A DNA stretch of 64,000 bases from Flagellimonas profundi. Lineage in GTDB: Bacteria > Bacteroidota > Bacteroidia > Flavobacteriales > Flavobacteriaceae. Shown piece after piece: positions 1 through 9,000 of this stretch (position 1 is its first letter; each line of letters starts with the position of its first letter). The DNA is taken from contig NZ_JAFLNM010000001.1 in NCBI RefSeq assembly GCF_017313275.1, positions 186,001-250,000 on the forward strand. Reading direction: 5' to 3'. The notes beneath the pieces were generated by a model. It had not been told where the DNA came from and searched no databases. It worked only from the letters and a program-made list of their open reading frames with translations. Both the position numbers and the translations under genes were made by a program.

Positions 1-70
1 CCTGAACGGTTCCTATATCGAGTTGATACTCGCGTACCACTACGGTCTTCTTTTTAGAAGTTATTTTCAT
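1..70 (-). CDS. N-terminal fragment of an unidentified protein (runs off the window)
   Basis: Reading leftward from an ATG at 68-70 gives 23 codons open to the window edge, starting MKITSKKKTVVVREYQ. The lysine-rich start looks like a real N-terminus, and it points away from clpC with a terminator in between. Too short to identify; it could be a chance frame. Confidence 0.4.
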   Translation of the reverse strand, partial: MKITSKKKTVVVREYQLDIGTVQ

Positions 71-181
71 TCCCAAGTGTAATTATAGCGTCTCGTCTAC
101 GAAATTATATGGTAATGACAGTGAACGAAAAAATAATAGATTAAACGCTAAAATATCGTATGTATGGTAATTTCAAAGCAT

Positions 182-212
182 AAAAAAAGCTGACTCACGT
201 CAGCTTTTTTTT
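182..212. terminator. Intrinsic terminator after clpC
   Basis: Stem GCTGAC/GTCAGC with loop tcac, flanked by seven A on the left and a run of T on the right. It can work in both directions and lies just past the clpC stop (clpC reads leftward). Confidence 0.85.
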
Positions 213-225
213 GGTTTATTGTAAA

Positions 226-2784
226 TTACTTTTCGGCTTCGGGTGATTTCTCGGCCTTTTTTATTTTGATGGTGAGCTCTTCTTTCTTCTCGTCCAAGTC
301 CATAAAAATGCTATCACCTTCTTCCAATTTGGAGTTTACGATTTCTTCTGCAAGCGCATCCTCAATATACTTTTGGATGGCCCTCTTCAGTGGTCGTGCT
401 CCATATTGCTTATCGAAGCCTTTGTCGGCAATATAATCTTTGGCTTTATCTGAAAGACTCAAATCATAACCGATTTCCTTGATTCTCTTGTACAATTTGT
501 TCAATTCGATATCGATGATTTTGTGGATGTCCTCTCTTTCCAAAGAGTTGAAGACCACTACATCGTCTATTCTGTTCAGGAATTCGGGTGCAAATGCTTT
601 TTTCAACGCATTTTCGATCACACTTTTCTGGTGACTGTCCGCCTGTGCTTTTTTGGCCGCAGTTCCGAAACCAACGCCTTGTCCAAAATCCTTCAATTGT
701 CTTGCTCCGATATTGGAGGTCATGATAATAATTGTATTCCTAAAATCTATTTTACGACCTAGGCTATCGGTCAGGAATCCATCGTCCAATACCTGCAACA
801 ACATGTTGAAGACATCTGGGTGTGCTTTTTCCACCTCATCCAATAATACTACGGAATAGGGCTTGCGACGTACTTTTTCCGTCAATTGTCCACCTTCTTC
901 GTATCCTACGTACCCAGGAGGCGCACCTACCAATCGCGATATGGCAAATTTTTCCATGTATTCGCTCATATCTATACGTATCAACGCATCTTCGGAATCA
1001 AAAAGTTCCTTGGCCAAGATTTTGGCCAATTGGGTTTTACCAACTCCTGTTTGACCCAAGAAAATAAACGAACCAATAGGTTTGTTCGGGTCTTTAAGAC
1101 CGGCACGGTTACGTTGGATGGCTCTTGCCACTTTGGATACAGCTTCATCTTGGCCGATGACGAATCCTTTGATGAGGTTGGGCAGTTCGGCCAATTTGTT
1201 GCTTTCAGTTTGTGCTATTCTGTTCACTGGGATTCCGCTCATCATGGAAACTACATCGGCTACATTGTCTTCTGTAACGGTTTCCCTGTGCAGTTTACTT
1301 TCTTCTTCCCAGCGTTCTTGTGCGGAAGCCAATTCTTTTTCGAGACGTTTTTCATCGTCCCTGAGCTTGGCGGCTTCCTCGTACTTTTGCTTTTTAACGA
1401 CACTGTTCTTTAGTTCACGAACATCTTCCAGCTGTTTTTCGAGCTCCAAAATTTGTTTCGGAACGTCCATGTTAACAATGTGTACTCGTGACCCAGCTTC
1501 ATCCAAGGCGTCGATTGCCTTATCCGGTAAAAAGCGGTCCGTCATATAACGGTTGGTCAATTTTACACAGGCCAAAATGGCTTCGTCGGTATAATTTACA
1601 TTGTGGTGCTCTTCATACTTGCCTTTAATGTTCATCAAAATCTCAATGGTCTCTTCTACAGAGGTAGGCTCAACCATTACTTTTTGGAATCGACGTTCCA
1701 ATGCACCATCTTTTTCTATGTATTGTCTGTACTCATCGAGCGTAGTGGCTCCGATACATTGAATCTCGCCCCTTGCCAATGCGGGTTTGAACATATTGGA
1801 AGCGTCCAAGCTTCCTGTTGCGCCACCTGCACCAACAATCGTATGGATCTCATCAATGAACAGGATGATGTCGTCGTTCTTCTCCAACTCGTTCATTACT
1901 GCCTTCATGCGTTCCTCAAACTGGCCACGGTATTTGGTGCCGGCAACCAATGAAGCTAAATCCAAGGTTACCACACGTTTGTTGTAAAGTATTCGGGAAA
2001 CCTTCTTGTTGATAATGCGCAATGCCAAACCTTCGGCAATGGCACTTTTACCCACACCTGGTTCACCAATCAGTAATGGGTTGTTCTTTTTCCTTCTACT
2101 CAATATTTGGGAAACACGCTCAATTTCCTTTTCTCTGCCCACAACGGGGTCCAATTTGTTCTCTTCGGCCAAACGGGTAAGGTCCCGCCCAAAATTATCC
2201 AAAACAGGGGTCTTGGATTTTTTGCTTCCTTTCTGGGAAGCACTTCCAGAGCCGAAAGAACTTTCTTTACTATCTCCCATATCGTCTGTGTCCCCAGGGA
2301 AGGATTCCGCTTGGGGTGTGTCTATGTAGTCATCGTCACTGGTGATCATGGATTTGAACTGTTCCTTGACATTGTCGTAGTCCACTTTCAATTTGTGCAA
2401 TAACTTGGTTGTTGGATCATTCTCGTTCCTAAGGATACAGAGCAACAGGTGCGCTGTATTGATGGAAGAACTTTGGAAAAGCTTTGCTTCCAAAAACGTG
2501 GTCTTCAAAGCCCGTTCCGCTTGGCGGGTCAGGTGAAGATTCTTCTTGTCCTTCTGAATTGTTCCGGTATTAGGGTTCGCTGGACTCAGTATTTCCACCT
2601 TTCTACGCAGGTGGTCCAAATCCACATCGAGTGCATCCAATATATTTATGGCCTTGCCATTTCCGTCTCTTAAAAGACCTAGCATCAGGTGCTCAGTACC
2701 AATAAAATCATGGCCCAGTCTAAGGGCTTCTTCCTTGCTGTATGCTATAACGTCCTTTACGCGGGGGGAAAAATTATCGTCCAT
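226..2784 (-). CDS. clpC: ClpC-type AAA+ unfoldase, ATP-binding subunit of the Clp protease
   Basis: Class I Clp/Hsp100 ATPase of about 852 residues that unfolds proteins and feeds them to ClpP. Visible in order: a double Clp_N repeat (about residues 1-145), an acidic/serine-rich linker, first AAA domain with Walker A GEPGVGKS (about 245), a middle domain with a UVR-like motif (KYEEAAKLRDDEKRLEKEL, about 455), second AAA domain with Walker A GQTGVGKT (about 585) and a D2-small domain. The UVR motif and short middle domain separate ClpC from ClpA and ClpB. I start at the ATG at 2784 (MDDNFSPRVKDVI); a frame six codons longer would need a TTG start. It is divergent from gyrA with a 261-base AT-rich gap that must hold both promoters. 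Family assignment is certain. Confidence 0.97.
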   Translation of the reverse strand: MDDNFSPRVKDVIAYSKEEALRLGHDFIGTEHLMLGLLRDGNGKAINILDALDVDLDHLRRKVEILSPANPNTGTIQKDKKNLHLTRQAERALKTTFLEAKLFQSSSINTAHLLLCILRNENDPTTKLLHKLKVDYDNVKEQFKSMITSDDDYIDTPQAESFPGDTDDMGDSKESSFGSGSASQKGSKKSKTPVLDNFGRDLTRLAEENKLDPVVGREKEIERVSQILSRRKKNNPLLIGEPGVGKSAIAEGLALRIINKKVSRILYNKRVVTLDLASLVAGTKYRGQFEERMKAVMNELEKNDDIILFIDEIHTIVGAGGATGSLDASNMFKPALARGEIQCIGATTLDEYRQYIEKDGALERRFQKVMVEPTSVEETIEILMNIKGKYEEHHNVNYTDEAILACVKLTNRYMTDRFLPDKAIDALDEAGSRVHIVNMDVPKQILELEKQLEDVRELKNSVVKKQKYEEAAKLRDDEKRLEKELASAQERWEEESKLHRETVTEDNVADVVSMMSGIPVNRIAQTESNKLAELPNLIKGFVIGQDEAVSKVARAIQRNRAGLKDPNKPIGSFIFLGQTGVGKTQLAKILAKELFDSEDALIRIDMSEYMEKFAISRLVGAPPGYVGYEEGGQLTEKVRRKPYSVVLLDEVEKAHPDVFNMLLQVLDDGFLTDSLGRKIDFRNTIIIMTSNIGARQLKDFGQGVGFGTAAKKAQADSHQKSVIENALKKAFAPEFLNRIDDVVVFNSLEREDIHKIIDIELNKLYKRIKEIGYDLSLSDKAKDYIADKGFDKQYGARPLKRAIQKYIEDALAEEIVNSKLEEGDSIFMDLDEKKEELTIKIKKAEKSPEAEK

Positions 2785-3045
2785 ACGTTTCTTTTTCAGC
2801 AATTAAAATTAATAAAACTATTGTTACGGTGGTCAAATACCGTACCCTTATTCGATAAAGTAGTGGTAAATGTCGGAATATTTACCATTTTCTGACTATT
2901 TAACAAAGCTTTATCACCACATTTTTGATAATACCTGCAATGTTGATAATTTTTTTAATAAAGTATTCGCAAAGCGTTATAGAGGCTGCTATTTTCTGTA
3001 TATTGCCATGATAATTTAACCACAAAAAAACAATAATAAATAAGC

Positions 3046-5574
3046 ATGGCGGAAGGAGAAAAGTTAATTCCCATTAATATTGAGGATGAGATGAAATCTG
3101 CCTACATTGATTATTCAATGTCGGTCATTGTGTCACGTGCCCTGCCAGATGTTCGTGATGGTTTAAAGCCTGTTCACCGAAGAGTGCTCTATGGAATGCA
3201 CGATTTGGGAGTCAGGTCCAATAGTTCGCATAAGAAATCTGCCCGTATTGTTGGGGAGGTATTAGGTAAGTATCACCCCCACGGTGATTCTTCAGTATAT
3301 GATACCATGGTACGTATGGCCCAAGAATGGAGCCTTAGGTACATGCTTGTGGATGGTCAAGGTAACTTTGGCTCCGTAGATGGCGATAGCCCTGCGGCCA
3401 TGCGTTATACCGAGGCCAAAATGCGCAAGATTGCAGAGGAGATGTTGGCCGATATCGATAAGGATACGGTAGACCATCAACTAAACTTTGATGATACCAT
3501 CGAAGAACCAACGGTACTGCCTACCCGTATTCCCAACTTGTTGGTGAACGGAGCTTCTGGTATCGCCGTGGGTATGGCAACCAATATGCCACCCCACAAC
3601 TTGTCGGAAGTGGTAGATGGTACGGTAGCTTATATAGATAATTATGACATAGAGATCGATGAGCTTATTACACATATTAAGGCTCCTGATTTTCCTACAG
3701 GTGGGATCATTTATGGGTACGACGGTGTAAAAGAGGCTTTCCATACAGGTCGAGGCCGTGTGGTAATGCGTGCCAAGGCAACCATCGAGGAGGTTCAGGG
3801 CAAAGAATGCATTGTCGTTACCGAAATCCCGTATCAGGTGAACAAGGCGGACATGATCAAAAAGACTGCCGACCTGGTCAACGATAAAAAAATAGAAGGG
3901 ATATCCAACATTAGGGACGAGTCCGATAGAAATGGAATGCGTATCGTATATATATTAAAGCGTGATGCCATTCCTAACATCGTACTCAACATGTTGTACA
4001 AGTACACGGCCCTTCAATCCTCATTTAGTGTCAATAATATTGCATTGGTCAATGGTAGACCTGAACTATTGAACCTAAAGGATATTATCCACTATTTTGT
4101 GGAGCACAGGCACGAAGTTGTTGTTCGCAGAACCAAGTTCGAACTGAAAAAAGCCGAGGACCGTGCTCATATTCTGGAAGGACTTATCATTGCTTCCGAT
4201 AATATTGATGAGGTAATTGCCATCATTAGAGCTTCTTCCAATGTTGAGGAAGCCCGTAACAAATTGATCGAGCGCTTTAAACTAACGGAGGTTCAGGCCA
4301 AGGCCATTGTGGAGATGCGATTGCGCCAACTTACAGGTCTGGAGCAGGACAAATTGCGTGAAGAACATGCCGAGCTGTTGAAGACCATAGAAGATTTGAA
4401 AGACATTCTTGATAAAAAGGAGCGTAGAATGCAAATCATAAAAGATGAGCTTCTGGAGGTCAAGGAAAAGTATGGTGATGACAGAAGGTCAGAAATCAAC
4501 TATGCAGGAGGGGATTTGAGCATTGAGGATATGATTCCTGATGAGCAAGTGGTGATTACCATTTCCCATGCCGGTTATATCAAAAGAACGTCCCTTACAG
4601 AGTATAAGACCCAAAATAGGGGAGGAGTCGGACAAAAAGCATCGTCTACCAGAAACGAAGATTTCTTGGAACATTTGTTTGTGGGTACCAACCACCAATA
4701 TATGTTGTTCTTTACCCAAAAGGGAAAATGTTTCTGGATGCGCGTATTCGAAATTCCTGAAGGAAGCAGAACATCCAAGGGTAGGGCCATCCAAAACTTG
4801 ATCAATATTGAACAAGATGATAAGGTAAAGGCCTTTATCTGTACCCAAGATCTGAAAGATGAAGAATACGTCAACAGTCACTTTGTGATCATGGCGACCA
4901 AAAAAGGTACGGTCAAGAAGACTTCATTGGAGCAGTACTCAAGACCTCGTCAAAATGGTATCAATGCGATAACCATTCGAGAGGGTGATGAATTGTTGGA
5001 AGCTAAATTGACGACCGGTACCAGTCAAATATTCCTAGGACTTAAGTCCGGAAAAGCCATTCGCTTCGAAGAATCCAAAACAAGACCGATGGGAAGAAAC
5101 GCTTCCGGTGTAAGAGGTGTAACTTTGGCAGATGATAATGATGAAGTGGTTGGAATGGTATCTGTTCACAATTTTGAAGATGACATTCTTGTAGTATCCG
5201 AAAGAGGTTATGGAAAACGCTCCAATATTGAAGACTATAGAATCACCAATAGGGGTGGAAAAGGGGTGAAAACAATTTCCATTACCGATAAGACCGGAGG
5301 TCTTGTGGCCATCAAAAATGTAACCGATACGGATGATCTGATGATTATCAACAAATCGGGCATTGCCATCCGTATGGGGGTTGAAGATCTTAGGGTGATG
5401 GGAAGAGCCACACAAGGGGTTCGTTTGATCAATCTAAAGGATAATGATGCCATTGCGGCAGTTGCCAAAGTGATGAAGGAAGATGACCCTGTCGATGAAG
5501 CCGATATCAGGGATATCGAAGTAAAAGGAGAAGATGGCACGGCTATTGATGATAATACGGACGAAAAAGAATAA
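3046..5574 (+). CDS. gyrA: DNA gyrase subunit A
   Basis: Breakage-reunion subunit of DNA gyrase, 842 residues. The N-terminal winged-helix/tower region carries the catalytic tyrosine in [10 protein letters not shown] (Tyr121, equivalent to E. coli Tyr122). The quinolone-determining segment reads [10 protein letters not shown], so the positions equivalent to E. coli Ser83 and Asp87 are Ser82 and Asp86, the susceptible-type residues. The C-terminal half is the six-bladed beta-pinwheel used for DNA wrapping, with a GyrA-box-like motif near 4620 ([10 protein letters not shown]), followed by an acidic tail. ATG start at 3046. A TPR protein follows after 53 bases in the same direction and may be co-transcribed. 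Confidence 0.98.
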   Translation: MAEGEKLIPINIEDEMKSAYIDYSMSVIVSRALPDVRDGLKPVHRRVLYGMHDLGVRSNSSHKKSARIVGEVLGKYHPHGDSSVYDTMVRMAQEWSLRYMLVDGQGNFGSVDGDSPAAMRYTEAKMRKIAEEMLADIDKDTVDHQLNFDDTIEEPTVLPTRIPNLLVNGASGIAVGMATNMPPHNLSEVVDGTVAYIDNYDIEIDELITHIKAPDFPTGGIIYGYDGVKEAFHTGRGRVVMRAKATIEEVQGKECIVVTEIPYQVNKADMIKKTADLVNDKKIEGISNIRDESDRNGMRIVYILKRDAIPNIVLNMLYKYTALQSSFSVNNIALVNGRPELLNLKDIIHYFVEHRHEVVVRRTKFELKKAEDRAHILEGLIIASDNIDEVIAIIRASSNVEEARNKLIERFKLTEVQAKAIVEMRLRQLTGLEQDKLREEHAELLKTIEDLKDILDKKERRMQIIKDELLEVKEKYGDDRRSEINYAGGDLSIEDMIPDEQVVITISHAGYIKRTSLTEYKTQNRGGVGQKASSTRNEDFLEHLFVGTNHQYMLFFTQKGKCFWMRVFEIPEGSRTSKGRAIQNLINIEQDDKVKAFICTQDLKDEEYVNSHFVIMATKKGTVKKTSLEQYSRPRQNGINAITIREGDELLEAKLTTGTSQIFLGLKSGKAIRFEESKTRPMGRNASGVRGVTLADDNDEVVGMVSVHNFEDDILVVSERGYGKRSNIEDYRITNRGGKGVKTISITDKTGGLVAIKNVTDTDDLMIINKSGIAIRMGVEDLRVMGRATQGVRLINLKDNDAIAAVAKVMKEDDPVDEADIRDIEVKGEDGTAIDDNTDEKE

Positions 5575-5627
5575 TTAAGTAGATATAAGCAATAAATCGA
5601 TAAATACTAAATAATTTCAATTTTAAC

Positions 5628-6890
5628 ATGAGAACAAGAATATTAATACTATTAGCCTTAGGAGTATCCACTATGGGGTTTGCCCAGAAGGATGAGATGA
5701 AGACGGCGGAAAGGGCTTTGAAGGACGGTGATGCAGCAGCTGCAAAAGCTGCTTTGGTAAGCGCTGCCTCCCTAATCGATTCGGCCAAGGAAAAAGATCA
5801 GGCCGAGTATTATGCACTTTTAGGGAATGCGAACTACGAATTGGCAAAGAAAGGAGATGCATCTTCCTACGAGTCTGCATTGGAGGCTTACAAAAAAGTA
5901 ATTGCTGTTGAAGAAGCAAGCGGAAAGTCTAAATATACTTCCGTTGCCCAAGAGAAAATGGGACAAATGACAGCTGATTTGGTCAACTCTGCAGTAGAGG
6001 ACAACAACAACAAAAAGTTCAGTGAAGCTGCCGAGAAATTGTACCTGAGCTATACATTGAGCCCAAAGGACACTGTTTATCTCTATTACGCTGCAAGTAG
6101 TGCAGTAAACGGTCAGGACATGGAAAAGGCCCTTCAATATTACAAAGAACTGAAGGATCTTGACTACAATGGGGAATCTGTAACCTATACAGCGGTGAAT
6201 GTGGAGACCGGAGAAACCGAGAGCATGGATAAAGCCACTCGTGACCTTTATGTAAAGGCTGGAACACACAAAGATCCAAAAGAAGAGGTGAGCCCATCCA
6301 AAAAACCAGAAATCGTTAAGAACATTGCTTTGATTTATCAGCAAATGGGAGAAAATGAAAAGGCAATTGAAGCTTATGCCGATGCCAGATCAGAAAATCC
6401 AGACGATGTAAACTTGGTTTTGGGAGAAGCTAACTTGTACTATGCTATTGGAGATAAGGAAAAATTCAAGGATTTGATGGGGCAGGCATCTGCAATGGCT
6501 CCCGACAACCCAGATTTGTTGTACAATATCGGTGTGATCAATATGGAGCAAGGTAACTTGGAAGATGCTAGGGATGCCTATAAAAAAACGTTGGCCATTG
6601 ACCCAGGTTACATCAATGCCTTGTTGAACCTTTCCACAACTTATGTGAACGAGGGGAACGGCCTTATTGATGAAATGAACGTATTGGGAACTTCTAAAGC
6701 TGACATTGCAAAATACGACGAGCTTAAGGAGAAGAAAGATAGCTTGTTCAGAGAAGGAGCAGCTGTTTTGGAAGATGCGCTTCAGTCCAACCCGGACAAC
6801 GAAAGTATCTTGACCCAGTTGAAAAACATTTATGGAGCTTTGGGAGACAATGAGAACTTCATGAGAATCAAAAAGCTTTTGGGAGAATAA
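5628..6890 (+). CDS. Secreted tetratricopeptide-repeat protein
   Basis: 420 residues with an N-terminal signal peptide (MRTRILILLALGVSTMGFAQ, cleavage likely after the Ala of FAQ), so exported to the periplasm. Helical repeats of TPR type run through most of the protein; clear units are at EYYALLGNANYELAKKGD, KNIALIYQQMGENEKAIEAY, LLYNIGVINMEQGNLEDARD and a last one ending GALGDNENF. TPR proteins are scaffolds for protein-protein contacts; no enzymatic domain is visible. It follows gyrA by 53 bases and ends at a strong terminator. Partners cannot be told from the sequence. Confidence 0.85.
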   Translation: MRTRILILLALGVSTMGFAQKDEMKTAERALKDGDAAAAKAALVSAASLIDSAKEKDQAEYYALLGNANYELAKKGDASSYESALEAYKKVIAVEEASGKSKYTSVAQEKMGQMTADLVNSAVEDNNNKKFSEAAEKLYLSYTLSPKDTVYLYYAASSAVNGQDMEKALQYYKELKDLDYNGESVTYTAVNVETGETESMDKATRDLYVKAGTHKDPKEEVSPSKKPEIVKNIALIYQQMGENEKAIEAYADARSENPDDVNLVLGEANLYYAIGDKEKFKDLMGQASAMAPDNPDLLYNIGVINMEQGNLEDARDAYKKTLAIDPGYINALLNLSTTYVNEGNGLIDEMNVLGTSKADIAKYDELKEKKDSLFREGAAVLEDALQSNPDNESILTQLKNIYGALGDNENFMRIKKLLGE

Positions 6891-6904
6891 TCAAGTGTTC
6901 TTCC

Positions 6905-6940
6905 TAAAAAAAAGCCCCGATACGTTCGGGGCTTTTTTTT
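6905..6940. terminator. Bidirectional terminator between convergent genes
   Basis: GC-rich stem AGCCCCGA/TCGGGGCT with a short loop, flanked by eight A and eight T. It serves both the TPR gene and the opposing NlpC/P60 gene, whose stop codon overlaps the T tract. Confidence 0.93.
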
Positions 6941-7691
6941 ATATCACTTTTTTTATGACCCGTAATTGATGGGTATATAGTTTTTCCTCGGAATTAAATA
7001 TACCGGTGTGGTCAATTCTATCAATACGGACATGGCCGTTTACGTGGATAATGTAATTGTCCTTTAAAATAATGCCAACATGGTCTATAATACCTTCGTT
7101 GTCATCAAAAAAGGCTAGATCACCAGGCTCGCTTTCTTCAATAAAACTTAAGGCTTCTCCTTGCTTTGATTGTTCCTCGGCAGTTCGGGCCAATGTGTAT
7201 CCATTGATCTTGTACACCATTTGGGTAAACCCGGAGCAATCGATTCCGAACGGAGTTTTTCCACCCGCTAGATACGGAGCCTTTAAATACATGATAGCCG
7301 TATCCACCAAACTGTCCTTGGGGTTTTTATCGGTAGAGATATGGCCCTCGAATGTATGTTCCAACAATTCAGGGGAGTTGATCATGGAACCCATTATAAT
7401 GGGTTGTAACATCCCATCCCTTGTACAGATATGTGATACAACATCCGAACATATTTTTTGAGGTTCTAGGGCTTCAATATGTTTATAAACATCTTCTGCA
7501 ATAAGTTTAAGTTGGTTGTTTGGTATCCAGCCTTCAAAATTGTCATAAGCCGTTCTGATCCTGCTCCACTTTTTCCTGGCCTCAAGAACCTTAAAATGCT
7601 CCCCGTACAACAATTGGGATGACATTTCGGCACAATCGTCCGGATTTGTTCTAATGGGAACAATACTTAGAGGACAAATTCCATATTGCAT
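6939..7691 (-). CDS. NlpC/P60 family cysteine endopeptidase with SH3-like domain
   Basis: Cell-wall peptide hydrolase of 250 residues; the family usually cleaves the D-Glu/diaminopimelate bond of murein peptides. The N-terminal 60 residues form an SH3b-like domain (RIRTAYDNFEGWIPNNQ). The C-terminal half is NlpC/P60, with catalytic Cys in FGIDCSGF and His in IIDHVGII, and a third polar residue in IHVNGHV. No signal peptide is visible, which is common for flavobacterial members of this type. ATG start at 7691. It is 20 bases downstream of the thiolase gene in the same direction, probably one transcript, ending at the shared terminator. Confidence 0.9.
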   Translation of the reverse strand: MQYGICPLSIVPIRTNPDDCAEMSSQLLYGEHFKVLEARKKWSRIRTAYDNFEGWIPNNQLKLIAEDVYKHIEALEPQKICSDVVSHICTRDGMLQPIIMGSMINSPELLEHTFEGHISTDKNPKDSLVDTAIMYLKAPYLAGGKTPFGIDCSGFTQMVYKINGYTLARTAEEQSKQGEALSFIEESEPGDLAFFDDNEGIIDHVGIILKDNYIIHVNGHVRIDRIDHTGIFNSEEKLYTHQLRVIKKVI

Positions 7692-7711
7692 TTACTGTAC
7701 AGATTGAATCA

Positions 7712-8887
7712 CTAATTTCTTTCCAAAACAATGGATGAAGCTCCACCACCACCATTACATATGGCGGCAGCTCCCAATTTGGCATTGTTTTGTTCCAATA
7801 TATTCAACAATGTTATGGTAATTCGCGCTCCTGAACAACCCAAGGGATGTCCCAAGGAAACCGCACCACCATTTACATTGACATTGGAGTCGTTTAGCCC
7901 AAGAATTTTCATATTGGCCAGACCCACCACCGAAAATGCTTCATTGAATTCGAAAAAGTCAATATCCTCAATGGATACTCCTGCCCTGTCCAATGCTTTT
8001 GGGAGTGCTTTTGCAGGGGCTGTGGTGAACCATTCGGGCTCCTGGGCCGCATCGGCATATCCTTTAATGGTAGCCAAAGGTGTCAAGCCAAGTTCTTTGG
8101 CTTTTTCTTCGCTCATCAGCACAACTGCCGCAGCACCATCGTTTATGGTGGAGGCGTTGGCAGCGGTAACCGTCCCATCTTTGGAAAAGGCAGGCCTTAA
8201 AGCGGGAACTTTTTCCAGTTTTACGTTTTTAAATTCTTCATCTTCATTCACTACAATAGCTTCTCCTCGGCGCTGGGGTACTTCAACTGGAACTACCTCG
8301 TTATCGAATTTGCCGTTCTTCCAAGCTTCAGCAGAACGTTTATAGGATTGAATGGCATAGGCATCTTGGTCTTCTCTACTAAATTTATATTCTGTAGCAC
8401 AAGCATCGGCACATACGCCCATGGCATTCTGGTCATAAGCATCTACCAGACCATCTTTCTGCATACCATCAATCAATGTGGAAGGGCCAAATTTGGTTCC
8501 CTTTCTCATGTAGGCATAGTGAGGAATCAAGCTCATGTTTTCCATACCCCCGGCAACAACTATGGAGTTTTCGCCCAAAGCAATGGATTGCGCACCTTGC
8601 ATGATGGTTTTCATTCCAGAGGAGCACACTTTGTTTACCGTTGTACACGGCACGGTATTGGGAATGCCTGCGAAAATTGCAGCTTGTCTCGCTGGTGCCT
8701 GACCTGTTCCGGCCTGCACTACATTTCCCATCAAAACTTCCTCGACAAGTTCAGGTTTTAGACCTATTTTATCCAAAGCTCCTTTTATGGCCACAGCACC
8801 CAATTTTGGGGCGGGAACGCTGGATAGGGCTCCCATAAAACTTCCAATAGGTGTTCTTGCGGCAGAAACTATAACTACTTTTTTCAT
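7712..8887 (-). CDS. Acetyl-CoA C-acetyltransferase (thiolase II)
   Basis: 391-residue thiolase that condenses two acetyl-CoA to acetoacetyl-CoA or runs the reverse. Signatures: nucleophilic Cys88 in VNKVCSSGMK, the NEAF motif (FEFNEAFSVV), GHPLGCSGAR with the catalytic His, and the C-terminal CNGGGGA with the second Cys. Full length for the family, ATG start at 8887. Such enzymes serve fatty-acid and amino-acid breakdown or mevalonate supply; the substrate cannot be read from the sequence. The gene is divergent from pgpH across 113 bases. Confidence 0.95.
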   Translation of the reverse strand: MKKVVIVSAARTPIGSFMGALSSVPAPKLGAVAIKGALDKIGLKPELVEEVLMGNVVQAGTGQAPARQAAIFAGIPNTVPCTTVNKVCSSGMKTIMQGAQSIALGENSIVVAGGMENMSLIPHYAYMRKGTKFGPSTLIDGMQKDGLVDAYDQNAMGVCADACATEYKFSREDQDAYAIQSYKRSAEAWKNGKFDNEVVPVEVPQRRGEAIVVNEDEEFKNVKLEKVPALRPAFSKDGTVTAANASTINDGAAAVVLMSEEKAKELGLTPLATIKGYADAAQEPEWFTTAPAKALPKALDRAGVSIEDIDFFEFNEAFSVVGLANMKILGLNDSNVNVNGGAVSLGHPLGCSGARITITLLNILEQNNAKLGAAAICNGGGGASSIVLERN

Positions 8888-8973
8888 ATGTGCATTTTTA
8901 CTCCTGCGAAAATACTAAATTTAAATGCAAAGCGATAAGGAACTTGGGCAACGTACTTCTTATATATATTTTC

Positions 8974-8981
8974 TATTTTTG
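8974..8981 (+). promoter_or_regulatory. Possible Bacteroidota -7 box before pgpH
   Basis: TATTTTTG fits the TAnnTTTG consensus, 20 bases upstream of the pgpH start. I see no good TTG element at the expected spacing, so this is weak. Confidence 0.3.
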
Positions 8982-9000
8982 AAGCTAACAGTTTTATGGA

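Noticed and set aside
3280..3310. Possible quinolone resistance in gyrA
   Set aside because: The determining residues are Ser82 and Asp86, the susceptible type.
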